64,000 nucleotides of DNA from Cladorrhinum sp. PSN259 (GCA_033725935.1 MU867112.1:207983-271982), one strand, 5' to 3'; counted from the stretch's first letter, positions 34,179 to 44,166 are shown. Made by a program: numbers and translations. The notes: generated by a model from the sequence alone, not told the origin.

Positions 34179-35318
34179 ATGGACCCAGTTCAGTCAAGCC
34201 TCCAAGTCAACTGTCAATCCTGGCACAATGTTGGCTGCCCAGACTCCATCTCAAGCGCCACCTCCACCACCACCCCGCCAGATCTTCTCGAAGGCACCCT
34301 ACAGGAAGGTTTTTGGGACGATATCCCTATCGACGACATCGAACCCGAAGTGGAGGAACCAGTGCAACACTGGTGGGACGAGTCCGCACAATGCATGAGA
34401 GTACTCCGGGTGTATCCTGACGCGCCCGACACCTTGAAGGCACAGCTTCCCAAAGCTGTTTTCGACGGTGTTTGGACGCCCGAAGAAGAAGCGCGTCTCC
34501 AGAAGCAGTGGGAGAGTCATCCTCTGCGACAAGCCTTGCAGCGAGCCAGATCACCTAGCTTCGCTGGCGACATCCTACATCAAAATGAATCGGCACTCGT
34601 GGAGCGTGAACTCTGGGAGAACACATGCTTCTACTTTGGGTGTCCTCCTTCCGACATCATCTCGGCCCAGCATCGCATGATGGTAGTTGCCGACCAGAAC
34701 AGACGCAACACCAGGATGATCCCGAACGCTGAGGCAACCGGATCTGGAATCTACGAAGTCCTCTGGGGTAAAGCGTTCTGCCGAAACCTCAACGACCTTC
34801 TCTTGAATAACCATTGGGCTGGTCAGCCGAGCGTTCTGCGGGAGGCCATCAAGTACACAGTCTTTTGCACCAGCGCCCACGATGACCGGCGCTCGGCCGC
34901 CCTGATGCCTGTGATTGCTCCGGCGAAATCAGAAAAGCTTAACCTCTTTTATATGACGGTTGAACTTCTGGTTCAGCAGAATGCGGCGGAAGGGATCTAT
35001 GACAAGAAAGCGATTCGCCCCAGAGCAAGGACTGCAGCTAATACAGCTGCAAGTGTCGCTGGCAAAACCGGTCTGTATCTAGTCCGCGCCAGCGACCTTG
35101 AGCTGATGATGCAGGCCCTCGGATGGATCGACTTCTGGGGTTACCATCTACACTTCGTTCCTTCGAGTGACTGGAAGGGCCTTTCTCGTCGTTTGAGAAA
35201 GCCCTGGGCGATGTTGTCGTACGAGCTTCATGATTACGGTCTTGATCAGGTGTACTTGGATGTGTTGCGTCAGTATCGTCGCTGGGAGATTGAAGCTCGA
35301 ACTAAGGCCAACCAGTAG
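34179..35318 (+). CDS. Hypothetical protein, 379 residues
   Basis: A single-exon ORF. The frame is open back to 33861, but the Met at 34179 (acaaaatgg context) is preferred because the upstream part is leader-like. The protein is compositionally normal and looks folded: an acidic N-terminus (DDIPIDDIEPEVEEPVQHWWDE), then WTPEEEARLQKQWESHP, CFYFGCPPSDIISAQHRMMVV, LYLVRASDLELMMQALGWID and DWKGLSRRLRKPW. I recognise no domain, signal peptide or membrane segment. Codon use and length support a real gene. Confidence 0.65.
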   Translation: MDPVQSSLQVNCQSWHNVGCPDSISSATSTTTPPDLLEGTLQEGFWDDIPIDDIEPEVEEPVQHWWDESAQCMRVLRVYPDAPDTLKAQLPKAVFDGVWTPEEEARLQKQWESHPLRQALQRARSPSFAGDILHQNESALVERELWENTCFYFGCPPSDIISAQHRMMVVADQNRRNTRMIPNAEATGSGIYEVLWGKAFCRNLNDLLLNNHWAGQPSVLREAIKYTVFCTSAHDDRRSAALMPVIAPAKSEKLNLFYMTVELLVQQNAAEGIYDKKAIRPRARTAANTAASVAGKTGLYLVRASDLELMMQALGWIDFWGYHLHFVPSSDWKGLSRRLRKPWAMLSYELHDYGLDQVYLDVLRQYRRWEIEARTKANQ

Positions 35319-35619
35319 CAACAGTCATGGTTATGAAGTGTATTGTTTATGTTTCTTCAGCTTGTTTTAGGATAGGGAAGGTGTCGATTACTGTAGCTTG
35401 TGGATAACGCAGAATGTGAAATGACTCGGTTTCGCTGTTGACGGTTTTACATGCTGTGTCCCCACCTCCATGAATCGAGAAAATAAACTTATAAAAAGAA
35501 AAGTAAAAAAGAAAAATAAATAAAAGAAACAAAAGAACACCAGGAAAGAAGAGTGAACTTGCAGAAAGAAACCTGACGGGGACGAAACTGAGATTTTTTT
35601 TAAAACATTCAAAAATATG

Positions 35620-35715
35620 GGGCCGAGCCAGGGCTCGAACCTGGGACCACTTGCAAGCTTCGAGTATGAAAGATATTTCCCCAAAGCAAGTATGCTACCA
35701 CTACACCACACGGCC
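35620..35715 (-). tRNA. tRNA-Pro (anticodon UGG) with intron
   Basis: On the minus strand a full cloverleaf can be drawn: acceptor GGCCGTG/CTCGGCC with the T-T mismatch at 6-67 seen in fungal tRNA-Pro, D arm with TAGTGGTA, anticodon stem CTTGC/GCAAG with anticodon TGG at 35683-35681, and T arm CCAGGTTCGAGCCCTGG. A ~24-nt intron (about 35679-35656) interrupts the loop one base 3' of the anticodon, the standard position. The discriminator is C at 35620. Confidence 0.9.
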
Positions 35716-36132
35716 TGAACTAAGAAGCTGTTGAAAATTGTTTCAATGTCTCTCCTTTTGTTATCGAGGTCTTTGCTAATGTTATGATTTGGATGTTGGC
35801 AATGCATGCATGCAACGGATGTCAAAGACAACTTTTTTTTTGCAACTATAAATCCCAAGCTTTTGTTTTTATTTTATTTTATTTTTCTCTGGGAAGATGG
35901 CATGAGTGAGTAGTTTTCTTTGGCTTGAGTATGTGGTCTGCGTTGACTTACGTATCAGATTATTTCGCGCGTTGATATAAAAAAAATTAAATAATAAAAA
36001 GAAGAAAAAAAAAGGAGCGGGGGGGGGGGGGTTCATAATTTGAATCGGGTTTGTTATCTCGTCGCACTGCCTGCTGCGCGTGACACGGCCGACCGACAGC
36101 AGATCATCAAGTGAGAACTTACATGTAGCTGG

Positions 36133-36230
36133 GTGGGTCTATGCGTAGGAGAGCCCCTGAGGTGCAAAATGGCTAGTCTCGGGCAAGTCTTTGTTGACAA
36201 TCTCAGGGGTAAAATCAATCTGATATTCCC

Positions 36231-36272
<42 letters not shown>

Positions 36273-36281
36273 CGGCGGGGG

Positions 36282-36333
<52 letters not shown>

Positions 36334-36470
36334 GNNNNNNNNNNTGGGGTTTCGGTTCGTCGCCCCCCGTCGGCCCAAATTGGGTGTGGCGGGGTAAGTT
36401 TTTTTTTAAAAAACCCGGGTTAAAAAAAAACTTTTTTCCCCCCGCCCCCCCCCCCCCCCCCCCCCCAACT
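36133..36470. other. Assembly gap with G/C homopolymers and degraded duplicate
   Basis: Ten Ns (36334-36343) follow a ~100-base G run. The ~95 bases after the Ns are a base-smeared copy of about 36133-36230: the order tgggt..., caaa(a)tgg, cggg[g]caag and a closing C run is kept while bases have collapsed into homopolymers. This matches the artefact at the other gap. ORFs through it are spurious. Confidence 0.75.
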
Positions 36471-36785
36471 CCACTTTCCGTTGATGAAGTGGTTTTTTTT
36501 TGGGTGTTATTAGTGCACCAGTGAGGCAAGACCGTGCTGTGTTCTTTGCCCTCAATAGTAGCATCGTGGCTGCACTGACTTCAGTTCGTGGTTAGTACTA
36601 CTGGGTCAGGTGCAAGCTGGTCATGCTAATATGATACGATCGATATTGGACGACTTTTTTTTTTTTTTTTTTTTTTTTCGAAGGATGGACGCCATTATAT
36701 AAGTTAGCTGCGCCGTGTTCCTCTTGCTTCTCTCAAAAAACGAAAATTCGAGTTCACAGTTTTGTTTCTTTATAAAACAGTTAAT

Positions 36786-37463
36786 ATGGCCGGGAATTTC
36801 AACCTCAAAACCAACATCGAGACGGCACTCGTGCCTTATAATAGCTATGGGCAGGTCCCAGGGGCATCATATCCTCCGTCAGGTACAGGCTCTGAACCCC
36901 ACAATTCGAGTTTATCTTCGCGGGCCTCTTCTCGTAATCGGTTCGCTTCGGCGCCCTCCTACCAGCCTCTCGGCCCTCAAGTCCAGAGCAGGATTCCCAA
37001 TATTTACAAGAATGCATACTCCCATGGCGCAGGGTTGTTATCCGGACACCAGATCCCTGAGACATATCAGCAAGGTTCATCTTCTCAGAGAGGTTCAGTC
37101 CCCGGTTGGCAACATCATCAAATTCCATATCGACATGATGATGATCACGAATCCAAAGCCCAGCGCGACCTACGAGAGATTACATTAAAGGAAGCAAAGG
37201 CCAAAGCAGAGTACGCTGAATTCTTGAGATATCAAGAGACCAAGGCAGCTGAAGATGGGCGTGCAATCACGAGGAACGTGCAAAAAGTATACAGAGAGAA
37301 GATGGCGGGTATTGAGGTCGAGTATAATCGGAGAATTCAAGAGTTGTGGCAGGCTGAGGGGAAGGAGTTTTGGGAGGGTGAGGTGAGTAGGTTGAAGGTT
37401 GAACGGGAAAACAGGAAGGCACTGGAGAAGCGAGCGAGGCGTGAGAGGCGTGAAGGGTGCTGA
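36786..37463 (+). CDS. Hypothetical protein with C-terminal coiled coil
   Basis: A single-exon ORF of 225 residues from MAGNFNLKTN; the frame is open 24 bases further upstream, but only from a TTG. The first ~125 residues are Ser/Tyr/Gly/Pro-rich and probably disordered. The last 95 are a highly charged helix (KAQRDLREITLKEAKAKAEYAEFL..., ending in RARRERRE). No known domain. It is one of two neighbouring small proteins (with 38105-38581) built as a disordered head plus charged coiled coil. Confidence 0.55.
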   Translation: MAGNFNLKTNIETALVPYNSYGQVPGASYPPSGTGSEPHNSSLSSRASSRNRFASAPSYQPLGPQVQSRIPNIYKNAYSHGAGLLSGHQIPETYQQGSSSQRGSVPGWQHHQIPYRHDDDHESKAQRDLREITLKEAKAKAEYAEFLRYQETKAAEDGRAITRNVQKVYREKMAGIEVEYNRRIQELWQAEGKEFWEGEVSRLKVERENRKALEKRARRERREGC

Positions 37464-38104
37464 AGGGGAAGCGTCAAGTAGAGGATGGGGTAGCGTTATG
37501 ATAGAAAAGGGAGATTTGATGGCGTCTTAAACTCGGCCGCGATGGGTCATAAGCTTGTTGGCCACTGAAGGGAAGCTTGGGACAGATTACTAGGTTGAGC
37601 GGGGAGGAGTTTCACGATATTATGCCTCCCTCCTCGTAGGAGTGCCTGGTTTTCTATGTCTTGGGTTCATCGGGTTTATTATTATCACAGATAGGAATAT
37701 CTTTGAGATTCCTTGTACACCCATTGTGTTTGTAACTCCACACTGGTAATCTTGTCTTGAGCTTCATATGATATTAAAATCCAACTTTGCAGGTTAAGAG
37801 TTTTAGAACTAATTTGTGGTCTTGCTTTTTGTTCCTTTTCTACATGGCTATATGCACATGTACTAATCTACTCTGTGGATGCTATCACTGATCTTGTACA
37901 TCCTTGTGCTTTAGCATGTACCAGTTGAACGACCGTGGCCACTTGAGTAAGTCACCGTTTGCTGTCTGGTCACCAATGCGGGCGCACATGTGGCCGTGCA
38001 TCCAAGTTGAAATTACTCGAGCATAAGTACCCTCCCCAAAAAGCCTGCCTTGACAGTATATCCCACAAAGGTACAATTGAGTTTACCTGATTACCCAACT
38101 TGGT
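37464..38104. other. Intergenic, no supported gene
   Basis: 3' region of the gene at 36786 and promoter of the gene at 38105; nothing else was recognised. Confidence 0.5.
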
Positions 38105-38581
38105 ATGCTACAAATCATGTCCTCCGAAGAATCATACGTCAGAACACAACGCTTCCGGGATAGTACGCCTCCCTGTCCGCGAACAGTAGTGCCCGTCCGC
38201 GCACAATCAAGGTCAACCCTTTCTCAACTTGAGCTCCCGAGTCCCGCACTGCCCTTGAGAAACTCGGGCCCTGATTGGGACTCGGACCCAAACGCCCGAG
38301 CAGAGTTGCTTCGGTACCGGGGGGAACTCGAAAAGGCCTCCAACGAGGTCATCAAAAAGGAGGAGAGGCACAAGAAGAAGGCGCTCGAGAGGGCTGAACG
38401 TGCTGTCGAAAGGGTGACGGAACGGATCGTCAAGCTGAACAATGAGTTGGCATTCTGGCAGAAGCAACACGACGCTGCGGGCGCGGAGATTGAGTTTTGT
38501 AAGAGCATGTACCGCCTGGCTTACAAGGCAAAGTTTGCGGCTGAGCATGGGCAGACGCCGTATGTAAACAGACCGGGATAG
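38105..38581 (+). CDS. Small coiled-coil hypothetical protein
   Basis: A single-exon ORF of 158 residues; a second Met at residue 5 (38117) is an equally good start. After ~60 residues rich in Pro, Ser and Arg comes a charged helix (AELLRYRGELEKASNEVIKK, then long Lys/Glu/Arg repeats), followed by a more normal end (EIEFCKSMYRLAYKAKFAAEHG). No domain is recognised. It ends only 162 bp before the convergent UstYa-family gene. Confidence 0.5.
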   Translation: MLQIMSSEESYVRTQRFRDSTPPCPRTVVPVRAQSRSTLSQLELPSPALPLRNSGPDWDSDPNARAELLRYRGELEKASNEVIKKEERHKKKALERAERAVERVTERIVKLNNELAFWQKQHDAAGAEIEFCKSMYRLAYKAKFAAEHGQTPYVNRPG

Positions 38582-38743
38582 GGTGCGGTGCGGAGATATG
38601 TCATAGAGCAGCCAAGCGAAATTTGACTGAAAAGGATGTTAATATACTCTGGGACTCGGACAGTAGACACCTATGTTGGCACAGTTGTGGTCGAATAGTA
38701 TCTAGACGTAATTCTTGTTTTGCCTCTGAGAATACGCTTTTTC

Positions 38744-39621
38744 TCAACTCCAATAATCAGGCACATGCACGCTCAAATCAAACTCGGCCACCCTCTTCTG
38801 CATCGCCCACCTCTTCACGGCCTCGAAATCCCGACAGGTATGCATAACCTGAAGGACAGCTTTTGACGTCTGATACTTTTCCACCCACTGCCAGGTAAGC
38901 GGCGTGACGTCCACCGAACACATCAGGCTCTGCCTCAGGCTGTCGTAGCAGTGCTCGATGTGGTCCATCTCCATCAGCTCGTCGTCCGGGGCCACGTCCG
39001 CCTCCGTCATGTAGAGCCGCTTGCGAATCATGTTGAGGCAGTGTAGCTGGTGAAAGACGTCCAGCTGGACCGCGTATTGCCGGTCGGGCAGTAAATCGGG
39101 AATCGCGACCGTCTTGTTGACCAATTTCGCGGCCGACTCTCGCGGGATTCTTGTGATTCCAAAGTTGTACAAATCCTCCCAGAGCGCGTCACGTTCCGGT
39201 GTGGGCGGCCCCTGATACTTTGTGCGCTCGAGGTCGAAGCCGGCTTCGAAGACTACGTTGCGATATCGAAGTACTTCATTTGCGGGTGCTATTGAAAATT
39301 GTGAAAATTAGTTATTGGCGTCAAGAAAAAAAAAGAAGAAAAAAGGCACAGTTGTCACGGCGGGCAGTGATAGAGCTTACAGTATACACCGGTCTCGAAG
39401 GTGTCTCTCTCTTTGATGCTGCGACACTGAGACAGTCGGTGGCTGAGGGCAACAATCCAAACAGAAAGACCCAAGATGACAAACCCAGCGATGTAGAGCA
39501 AAGATTTGAGAACATTTTCCTTTTTTGTTGGAACCTGCGGCAGTCTTGAAGCCCGCTTCTTCAAAAAAGGCTCGTAGGACTCTGCTGTATCTTCTAGACC
39601 GGAGGTATCTAAAAAGGCCAT
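38744..39621 (-). CDS. UstYa-family (DUF3328) membrane oxidase-like protein
   Basis: Exons 39621-39381 and 39288-38744 on the minus strand (92-nt intron, gtaagc donor, caatag acceptor, phase 1) give 261 residues. A single membrane helix spans about residues 38-60 after a basic cytosolic stretch. The lumenal part has YSPANEVLRYR, the GPPTPERDALWEDL motif, and the two signature motifs HQLHC (160-164) and HIEHC (190-194). UstYa-family proteins modify ribosomal peptides in ustiloxin, phomopsin and asperipin biosynthesis (oxidative macrocyclisation and related steps) and occur in some other clusters. It is transcribed divergently from the repeat-peptide gene at 40257 across a 635-bp shared region, the expected arrangement for a RiPP pair. 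The substrate is inferred from position only. Confidence 0.88.
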
Positions 39622-40256
39622 CTTGATCTAGTCCTTTTCCGGTGGCTTGGGGGATAGAGAGTGTCCACGGACACAAGAGCGGGAAGGAGAGCGGGAAGGA
39701 AAGTGGGAAGGCAGACAGACAGAGGAGGCGATAGAGACTGAAACCTGGATGAGGTCTTTTCTTAGTACATGATAAGCGAAACGGTGATCACGATGTCGCA
39801 ATTCGGTTGGGACTTGTTCTCTCGTTAGTTTCTTTTGAGAATACTCGGCTGTTGTTTCATCCGATGAAAATCAGAAAAAAAGATCTCCATATCCAACGTG
39901 ACTTACCTTGTATGTACACCAACATACAACGAGGTGACATTGAATCGGAACCCTCCAAATCCTGAAGGATTGCCTAGCTCGAATGTGTAGTCGCGTAGTG
40001 GAGCTTCGCCGTGACGACGCCGCAGAGAGGGCTCGATAACAGAATAGTCGAAATCAATTTCTATATGTGCTGGAGGTCACCTTCCTTTTAGAGCATACAC
40101 ATAGCCATTTACGTAAATTCTACAAACGTTAACCAAAATTATGCTTGATCGGAATATATAAGACAGGTATCAATGATCACGCTCATCCATCCCTGAGCAA
40201 CCAGGAATTTTACATCGTCATCTAGCAACCAAGGTCAGCAAGACATAATCGGCACC
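39622..40256. promoter_or_regulatory. Shared divergent promoter of UstYa-type and repeat-peptide genes
   Basis: The two starts face away from each other across this region. A TATA-like TATATAAG lies at 40155-40162, 95 bp before the peptide start. No specific operator was recognised. Co-expression is inferred. Confidence 0.5.
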
Positions 40257-40548
40257 ATGCAAATCAAGACAATCTTTGCCATTACGGCCGGCCTTCTCCT
40301 CTCGGGGGTGTCAGCACTTCCCGTCCAGGAGGTATGTATCTCCGCCGACACAACCAAAGCACATGCAACTGACCGTTGTTTACAAGGTCACCGTTGACCA
40401 AGCCGACCGTAAAACGGATTGGCTAAAGGTCAAGGATGGTGTCACCGTCGACCAGGCCGACCGTAAAACGGATTGGTTAAAGGTCAAGGATGGCGTCACC
40501 GTCGACCAGGCCGACCGTAAAACGGATTGGTTGAAGAAAAAAGAGTAG
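40257..40548 (+). CDS. Secreted tandem-repeat peptide; candidate RiPP precursor
   Basis: Exons 40257-40331 and 40387-40548 (55-nt intron, gtatgt donor, ctgac branch, tacaag acceptor, phase 0) give 78 residues. A signal peptide (MQIKTIFAITAGLLLSGVSA) is followed by LPVQE. Exon 2 is entirely three tandem repeats of 54, 54 and 51 bp, each encoding an 18-residue unit beginning VTVDQ and containing ADRK and TDWLK; the last unit diverges only in its final residues. All nucleotide differences among the units up to TDWLK are synonymous. This is the architecture of fungal kexin-processed RiPP precursors, but the basic sites here are RK and KVK, not the usual KR/RR. The neighbouring UstYa-type gene supports the RiPP call. 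Alternatives are a secreted repeat surface peptide or pheromone-like precursor. Confidence 0.75.
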
Positions 40549-40686
40549 AAAGAGGTACATCTCCAGGCTTCCCTCCAAAGCGAATATACTCATTAACAGA
40601 TTGTCACATTCCAGCGAGAGGCCCGAGTCGACAAGTACGACAAGAGTATCCTCTGGCTGAAGGTCAAGGAGTCGGGTTCGGAGTAG
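40549..40686 (+). pseudogene. Probable former last exon of the repeat-peptide gene
   Basis: After the TAG at 40546-40548 the frame continues two codons to a usable donor (40555), with an acceptor ending at 40614 (cattccag). The following 24 codons (40615-40686) in matching phase carry a diverged unit (VDKYDKSILWLKVKE) resembling the three repeats, then their own TAG. The simplest reading is that a nonsense change shortened the precursor and left this exon as 3' untranslated sequence; readthrough is possible but unsupported. Confidence 0.5.
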
Positions 40687-41121
40687 TTAGTTTATCGGTG
40701 TGGCATACATCTGCTAAAAACCAGGTGCCGCGAGGGGACTCGGGATGCGATGAACAAGCTTCTTAGGTACATATATCCACACAGCGGGCAGACATCACAA
40801 TGAAATGGACAAGGTCCAAGATGCCAGCTACAAGGCGTGCACCAGGAGGAGTGGAGTCCTAGTACTTTTTGTGCCTCTGGAATCCAGACAATGTCTGGGA
40901 AGTTACTCATCAGAATTCATCACAGGAATACAACACAAAAATGTCAATATTAAAACAACATCCGCTCGCTAACCACCACATCCTAATCTCGTCTAAAGAG
41001 ACGTGTAATACATCCAGCCATACCTATTCATAACCATGATAGCATCAATGCCAACGCTAAACGAAATACACGCTTACTGCTTGCTCCTAAAACTAAAAAA
41101 AACTCCGAGTGCACACTCTTT
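40687..41121. other. Intergenic between convergent genes
   Basis: 3' regions of the repeat-peptide gene and the gene at 41122-42822. No gene was recognised. Confidence 0.5.
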
Positions 41122-42822
41122 TTACTTGGGAGGCCAGTTCAAAGATGGCGGTCTCGGCTGCGCAACAGGATCCGCCATCCAGCACACAGAAAACCCCTCA
41201 AAAACGCCCTCCGACAGTATCTTGAAAATCGGCAACGCTTGCCCGAAAAAGTCAAGGAAATGCCACTCCATCACCACCTCGGCTGGTTTCACGAGCGTCC
41301 TTTCCGGGTCGGACACAACGACTACGCGCTCAACCAGAAACCGCTTTGGCAAACTCAAAGCCAATTCAAATTTCTTATGCAGCCAGTACTGGTCGACGCA
41401 CTCCTTGGCGACGCACTCCTTGTCGACGTCCTCCTTGCTGACGTCCTCCTTGTCGACGTACTTGGGCCCGCGAATCTCAATGACCCTCGATTTAACTTCT
41501 GTGCTTTCTATGAATTCGTAAGTGGGATACGTGAGATACCAAACCTGAATCTCCGGCAAGGGACCGAATTGTCCAGAATACCTTGGACATGTCTCATCGT
41601 CTCGAAAAAGGGCTCGACACTTCTTGGCCGCTTCGAGATCGAAAAAGACAACCAGGTAGCCTCCCTTTGTCCCCATGGTCGTCCACTCCACCAATCTGAT
41701 CTTGCCCAGGTCCTGATAATGTAGCGGCTTCAAGAACTTGTCAGGTGGAATTCTCGCTATATTCGTCACAAACATTGCGCAGTTTTCCTTGAAGACATCA
41801 TCGCCGAGGACCCGACTCTTAGGCTTGGAAAGATTGGGAGCCTTTTTTTCGGCCTTGAGGCTGGCTTCTAGTCTTGCCACATCGTCGAGTTGGTGTGAAA
41901 AAGCTGACCTATGTCGGTCCATGAACTGCTTGTATGGCTGACTGGTGTACGAACTCAATTGTTCACCATACGACGACAGTGATTCAATATAGGAGGACAC
42001 TGCCTCGGGGTCAATCTGGGGTGGTTCGAGGGCCATCGAAGAGGATACAATGGGGCTCTTCCATGACGCTGGGGGTGGCACGGGAGGCTCGCTCGGCAAG
42101 GCGTCCGAAGATGACTCGACGGGGGGACGTTCCCCAATCCCCAGTCCTAGTCCCGGTGGAAACAGCGTATCGGTTGTGTTCTGGAACAATGAGTGGCCGC
42201 GGACTATTTTCTCGGTGGACTGCCCTCGTTTTGACGGTGTAATCTTGTTTGCAGATGACATCGTCGAAGGTGACACGGCGGGGTGTTTCCCCTTTGGCGA
42301 CTGAGTCTTTTTCGAATATGGTTTCGCGGTCCTATCTGAAGAGTTGTTTGAAGAGCTACTCGAAGACGACGCCCCTAAAGATGGCGGGGTGGGGACTGTT
42401 GGGTCGCCCAACTGTGGGTATGGTGAATCCACGTTCTTCGAGGCGGCCACGAAAGACTGATCGATGGTGTTATTAGGCCCTGGGGTTAGAAGCTCGCTCT
42501 TGGTCGATGATGATGGCGACGACCCGCTAGATAAGGGCGACGAATACGACATCGTGGGATCCGGGGGTGTGTGTCTGCTCGAGGATGAAGCCATCACGGC
42601 AGATGCGATGGGATTACTCGGCCCCAGGGGTGGATTCACGCCCAAAGGCGAAGCGTCAGGATCATATATCGGCAAGGTCGGACATTCGCTTGAGGATGCC
42701 AGTTGAATCTCACCCTCAGGACATGTCTGAGGTTCCGAAGACGTGGCTTCAGCGTTATTCGAGACCCCAGGATCACTTGGCAGTGGCTCTGGTGGGCTAC
42801 GTTTTCTCCTGGTTGGGGCCAT
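41122..42822 (-). CDS. Hypothetical protein with disordered N-terminus and RRM-like region
   Basis: A single-exon ORF of 566 residues from MAPTRRKRSPPEP; the frame is open 27 codons further upstream, but this Met precedes a basic, nuclear-signal-like start. Residues 1-300 are Ser/Pro/Thr-rich and probably disordered. From about 340 the sequence looks folded: CAMFVTNIARIPPDKFLKPL and KGGYLVVFFDLEAAKKCRAL are reminiscent of the RNP2/RNP1 strands of an RRM as in Mei2-like proteins, though not diagnostic. Near residues 455-480 is a pentapeptide repeat (VDKED, VSKED, VDKEC, VAKEC, VDQYW). It lies between the candidate precursor and the tyrosinase but has no biosynthetic signature. Confidence 0.6.
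   Translation of the reverse strand: MAPTRRKRSPPEPLPSDPGVSNNAEATSSEPQTCPEGEIQLASSSECPTLPIYDPDASPLGVNPPLGPSNPIASAVMASSSSRHTPPDPTMSYSSPLSSGSSPSSSTKSELLTPGPNNTIDQSFVAASKNVDSPYPQLGDPTVPTPPSLGASSSSSSSNNSSDRTAKPYSKKTQSPKGKHPAVSPSTMSSANKITPSKRGQSTEKIVRGHSLFQNTTDTLFPPGLGLGIGERPPVESSSDALPSEPPVPPPASWKSPIVSSSMALEPPQIDPEAVSSYIESLSSYGEQLSSYTSQPYKQFMDRHRSAFSHQLDDVARLEASLKAEKKAPNLSKPKSRVLGDDVFKENCAMFVTNIARIPPDKFLKPLHYQDLGKIRLVEWTTMGTKGGYLVVFFDLEAAKKCRALFRDDETCPRYSGQFGPLPEIQVWYLTYPTYEFIESTEVKSRVIEIRGPKYVDKEDVSKEDVDKECVAKECVDQYWLHKKFELALSLPKRFLVERVVVVSDPERTLVKPAEVVMEWHFLDFFGQALPIFKILSEGVFEGFSVCWMADPVAQPRPPSLNWPPK
41392..41466 (-). repeat. 15-bp coding minisatellite, five copies
   Basis: Five consecutive 15-bp units of the gtcgacgcactcctt type, in frame with the gene on the minus strand, encode the five-residue units described above. 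Copy number may vary between strains. Confidence 0.75.
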
Positions 42823-43240
42823 TGTAATATGGATAATCCAAAACGTCGGTGGAATTCGTGAAGAATGCGAAGATGCGAAGATGTAAAGTGGCAGATAATG
42901 CAAAGGACGAAAGATTTACTGTCAGAAGTGTTCTGGATTTTCCACGGCACCGGACATTCCAGTGTCCTAGCTGCCGGGAGCGTATTCCTGGTACTTGCCA
43001 GTGCCTCACGCGATCCATCGTAACGCAGGGGAAGGAGGGAACTGGGAACCCTGTGGGGCTCGGAAGGCATTACAGAAGGAAACAGGAATGAACGAAAAGG
43101 CTAATAGCGTGCATCAAAAGCAGTCATCAAAATTCCAAGTATAAACGGTACGCATATAAACCATGTACAAGATGTGGAAATACGTGTTTACAACCTCAGA
43201 CAAATCCGCTCAATCCCAACACCGGTATTCAACTTGATGC
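42823..43240. other. Intergenic, no supported gene
   Basis: Promoter of the gene at 41122-42822 and 3' side of the esterase gene. Nothing else was recognised. Confidence 0.45.
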
Positions 43241-44166
43241 TTAAAGCATCCCCAAGAAGCCGACCGTGCCGGCCACACCAGCCAGCACTCCAACCCAGGA
43301 AGCGCGAGCAACTGCCTGGGCTCCCGCTTCGGCAGGTTGGGTAGGCACTTCGGTCGGCTGGGTGGTGGTCGATCCCGATCCCGTTTCGGTCTCGTTCGAT
43401 TTGGAAGGAGACGTCAGATCAACCTCCTCAAACTGCTTTGCAATAAACTCGGCAGCATCCGTTCCATATTTCTCAAAGTAGGAACCATGGACCGCCGTAA
43501 TGTTGCCCAAATCGCAGTATCTATCACCCGTGTCGCAGTAGCTGCGGATGCGGTCACTGAAAGGCATGCACGATGTGACATTGCTCCGGGGGAAGAGGCC
43601 ATCCTTTGTGCTCGTTCCCACGTTCCAGGGAACACCTGCGGTGTTGCTTGGGTCGCCAAAGAGAACATTGGCAACAACTGGCCGTATTAGTTTTTGCCCG
43701 TCGGGAGAGAGGAGGAAATCAGATTTATCGGGAAAAGCTTACCCTGTGTCTCCAACGCCTTGGTCAGGTTCTCTGAAACCTCAAACTGATCACCCGCGTT
43801 TCCGCAAATGGCGTCCATCAGGGCATGCGCGCCCTGACTGTACCCGATGAGGGCAATCTTGGTGTCGGGGCACGCCTCAACGTGCTCGGCCACCAATCGC
43901 TTGAACTCATCAGCTCCCTTGCCCTGCGAGACGAAGTAGTTGTCGAATGTTGCGGGGTAGTCGACGGTGGCAATGGACGATCCCGGAATCAAAGCAGTCG
44001 CATTGTTGGCGACGGGAGCGGCCCGTCCTAAGCCCGGGGCTTCGGTCGAACCACGGGCGACAATGATGTGGATTCCGGTCGCGCACTTGCCATCCCACAC
44101 CAAAGTTTCACGGGTTTGGAGGACTGCCGCAAGGGCGGTGACGGCCCTGGAGAGGATTTCCTTCAT
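43241..44166 (-). CDS. Cutinase / acetylxylan esterase family (CE5), probably GPI-anchored
   Basis: Exons 44166-43743 and 43677-43241 on the minus strand (65-nt intron, gtaagc donor, ggccag acceptor, phase 1) give 286 residues. The alpha/beta-hydrolase core shows HIIVARGSTEAPG, the nucleophile motif GYSQG (Ser110), and the Asp/His pair in CDTGDRYCDLG (Asp193) and AVHGSYF (His205), the CE5 catalytic triad pattern. A Ser/Thr/Pro stretch then leads to a hydrophobic C-terminus (WVGVLAGVAGTVGFLGML) as in GPI-anchored proteins. The N-terminus is only weakly signal-peptide-like, so the true start could be in an unrecognised upstream exon. Likely substrates are plant polyesters or acetylated xylan. 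Confidence 0.82.

Noticed and set aside
36133..36529. Poly-Gly/Pro ORFs through the second gap
   Set aside because: Same artefact at the G tract.
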